Of a stretch of DNA of 64,000 nt, positions 62,561 through 64,000 are shown in pieces (within the stretch, counting starts at the first letter, position 1; each line of letters begins with the position of its first letter). The translations under genes were made by a program, and so were the position numbers. The notes beneath the pieces were generated by a model. It did no database searches and had not been told where the DNA came from. It was given only the letters and a program-made list of their open reading frames with translations. Origin of the DNA: an uncultured bacterium (lineage in GTDB: Bacteria; Bacteroidota; Bacteroidia; Bacteroidales; Bacteroidaceae); contig CAJMQU010000016.1 of NCBI GenBank assembly GCA_905215555.1, positions 1 through 64,000 of the forward strand. Reading direction: 5' to 3'.

Positions 62561-64000
62561 ATGAGAATGAAATTATTAATGCTATTGCCTTGTTTCTTAA
62601 TAGGAATGGGACATGTTACGGCTCAGACTTCACAAGTCACAGGTGTTGTCATTTCAGGAGAAGACAACGAACCTATCATCGGAGCTTCGGTTTTGGTAGT
62701 GAGCACTACAATGGGTGCAACAACAGACATTGATGGCAAGTTTGTTATCACCAATGTCCCCAGCTCAGCAAAAAAAATCCGAATTTCGTTTATCGGTTTC
62801 AAGCCTCAGGAAATCAACATTGTGCGCGGAGGTGCCATGAAAGTAGTGATGGAACCTGATACCGAAATCTTGGAAGAAGTGGTTATCACCGGTATGACCA
62901 AAGTAGACAAGCGACTATTTACCGGAGCCGCTGACCAATTGACAGCAGCAGACGTAAAATTAGACGGTATGGCTGATATCAGCCGTGGATTGGAAGGACG
63001 TTCTGCAGGTGTATCAGTACAGAATGTATCCGGTACGTTCGGTACTGCACCTAAAATTCGTGTGCGTGGCGCCACTTCCATTTATGGTAACTCCAAACCT
63101 TTATGGGTAGTAGATGGAGTAATCATGGACGATGTCATTGAAATCGGCGCCAATGACCTATCTTCGGGTGACGCCAACACACTGATCAGTTCGGCAATTG
63201 CAGGCTTAAATTCGGATGATATAGAAAGTTTTCAAATTCTAAAAGACGGGTCAGCAACCTCTATTTACGGTGCACGTGCTATGGCAGGTGTAATCGTCGT
63301 CAATACCAAAAAAGGTAAAGCAGGAACCAGCCGTTTTAGTTATACGGGAGAGTTTACCACCCGAATGAAACCTAACTACAAGACCTTCAACATCATGAAC
63401 TCGCAAGACCAGATGGGTGTATATAAGGAACTACAGAATAAAGGATGGCTGAATTTGTCGGGCACTTATCGTGCAGCAAACAGTGGCGTTTACGGCAAGA
63501 TGTACCATCTAATCAATAGCTACGACCCAGAAACAGGACAATTTGGATTGCTAAACAACGCCATCAGCCGCAATGCCTACCTCCGTCAAGCAGAGTACCG
63601 AAATACCGATTGGTTCGATCTTCTTTTCAGCAACTCACTGATGATGAACCACTCCGTCAGTATGTCCAGTGGTACAGATAAAGCAACTACATATGTATCA
63701 TTAAGTGTCATGACAGATCCAGGCTGGATGAAAGGTACCAACGTGCAACGCTATACAGCCAATCTGAACTCTACCTATAACTTGAGTAAAGACTTGTCAC
63801 TGACAATTCTTGCAAATGGAGCATATCGTAAACAAAAAGCACCGGGAACAATTGGCCAGACACGCGACAAGGTGACCGGCGAGGTTTCCCGCGGATTCGA
63901 TATCAACCCATATTCTTATGCGTTAAATACTTCACGCACACTGAATCCTGACGAACTATATACTCGTAATTATGCAGACTTCAACATCTTCAACGAACTG
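62561..64000 (+). CDS. SusC-family TonB-dependent transporter, 5' part (SusC4)
   Basis: The open frame from the ATG at 62561 runs off the window with no stop (480 codons seen). A signal peptide (MRMKLLMLLPC to VTAQ) is followed by a carboxypeptidase-D-like domain (QVTGVVISGEDNEPIIGASV), EVVITGMTKV, the plug (SRGLEGRSAGVSV, IRVRGATSIYG, FQILKDGSATSIYGARAMAGVIVVNTKKG) and the first barrel strands. There is no N-terminal STN signalling domain, so coupling to the ECF sigma factor by the FecA/FecR route is not evident. It is probably the first gene of another polysaccharide locus beyond the window. Confidence 0.93.
   Translation, partial: MRMKLLMLLPCFLIGMGHVTAQTSQVTGVVISGEDNEPIIGASVLVVSTTMGATTDIDGKFVITNVPSSAKKIRISFIGFKPQEINIVRGGAMKVVMEPDTEILEEVVITGMTKVDKRLFTGAADQLTAADVKLDGMADISRGLEGRSAGVSVQNVSGTFGTAPKIRVRGATSIYGNSKPLWVVDGVIMDDVIEIGANDLSSGDANTLISSAIAGLNSDDIESFQILKDGSATSIYGARAMAGVIVVNTKKGKAGTSRFSYTGEFTTRMKPNYKTFNIMNSQDQMGVYKELQNKGWLNLSGTYRAANSGVYGKMYHLINSYDPETGQFGLLNNAISRNAYLRQAEYRNTDWFDLLFSNSLMMNHSVSMSSGTDKATTYVSLSVMTDPGWMKGTNVQRYTANLNSTYNLSKDLSLTILANGAYRKQKAPGTIGQTRDKVTGEVSRGFDINPYSYALNTSRTLNPDELYTRNYADFNIFNEL

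Overview
The window looks like a chromosome segment of a gut Bacteroides (Bacteroidales). It has several SusC/SusD pairs, two hybrid two-component regulators (HTCS), lipoproteins with acidic residues after the lipobox cysteine, promoters of the Bacteroides TAnnTTTG type, and an EF-G paralogue of the Bacteroides EF-G2 type. The gene set resembles the B. cellulosilyticus / B. intestinalis lineage, but species cannot be fixed from the sequence alone.

Layout. 1-4.4 kb holds housekeeping or stress genes: EF-G2, a class I glutamine amidotransferase-like lipoprotein and a secreted YhcH-family protein. 4.5-7.9 kb is a secreted GH43+GH35 fusion. 8.2-10.9 kb is an orphan cytoplasmic PAS hybrid histidine kinase. 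11.1-28.0 kb is a leftward CAZyme block in three transcription units: GH2 alone; GH43-GH43, GH97-GH43, GH51 and GH51; and DUF2264, BNR propeller and GH105. 28.2-38.0 kb is susD1-susC1 and HTCS1. 38.8-53.1 kb is a leftward operon susC2-susD2-susC3-susD3-surface glycan-binding protein-GH16-(GH43+GH16). 53.8-58.0 kb is HTCS2, a paralogue of HTCS1. 58.3-64 kb holds a second DUF2264 gene, hemW, an ECF sigma factor and the start of a fourth susC that runs off the window.

How it works together. Surface GH16 enzymes with the signature of endo-beta-1,3-galactanases, two GH43 domains of the exo-beta-1,3-galactanase type, GH35 and GH2 beta-galactosidases, GH51/GH43 arabinofuranosidases, GH97 (alpha-galactosidase / beta-L-arabinopyranosidase), GH105, DUF2264 and a BNR propeller together fit degradation of type II arabinogalactan (plant arabinogalactan proteins or gums). 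SusCD complexes would import the oligosaccharides and the HTCSs would sense them. This substrate is inferred from enzyme families, not shown.

The most unusual signals are non-coding. (1) Five promoters that drive CAZyme genes outside the susCD operons share a 24-25 bp box at a fixed 34-35 bp upstream of the -7 element. (2) Four intergenic arrays of degenerate repeats all have a period of exactly 22 bp, although their sequences differ; most units share a GTTTC-like core. (3) The susC1 promoter carries a 30-bp-arm inverted repeat, and part of it recurs at the same distance from the susC2 promoter.
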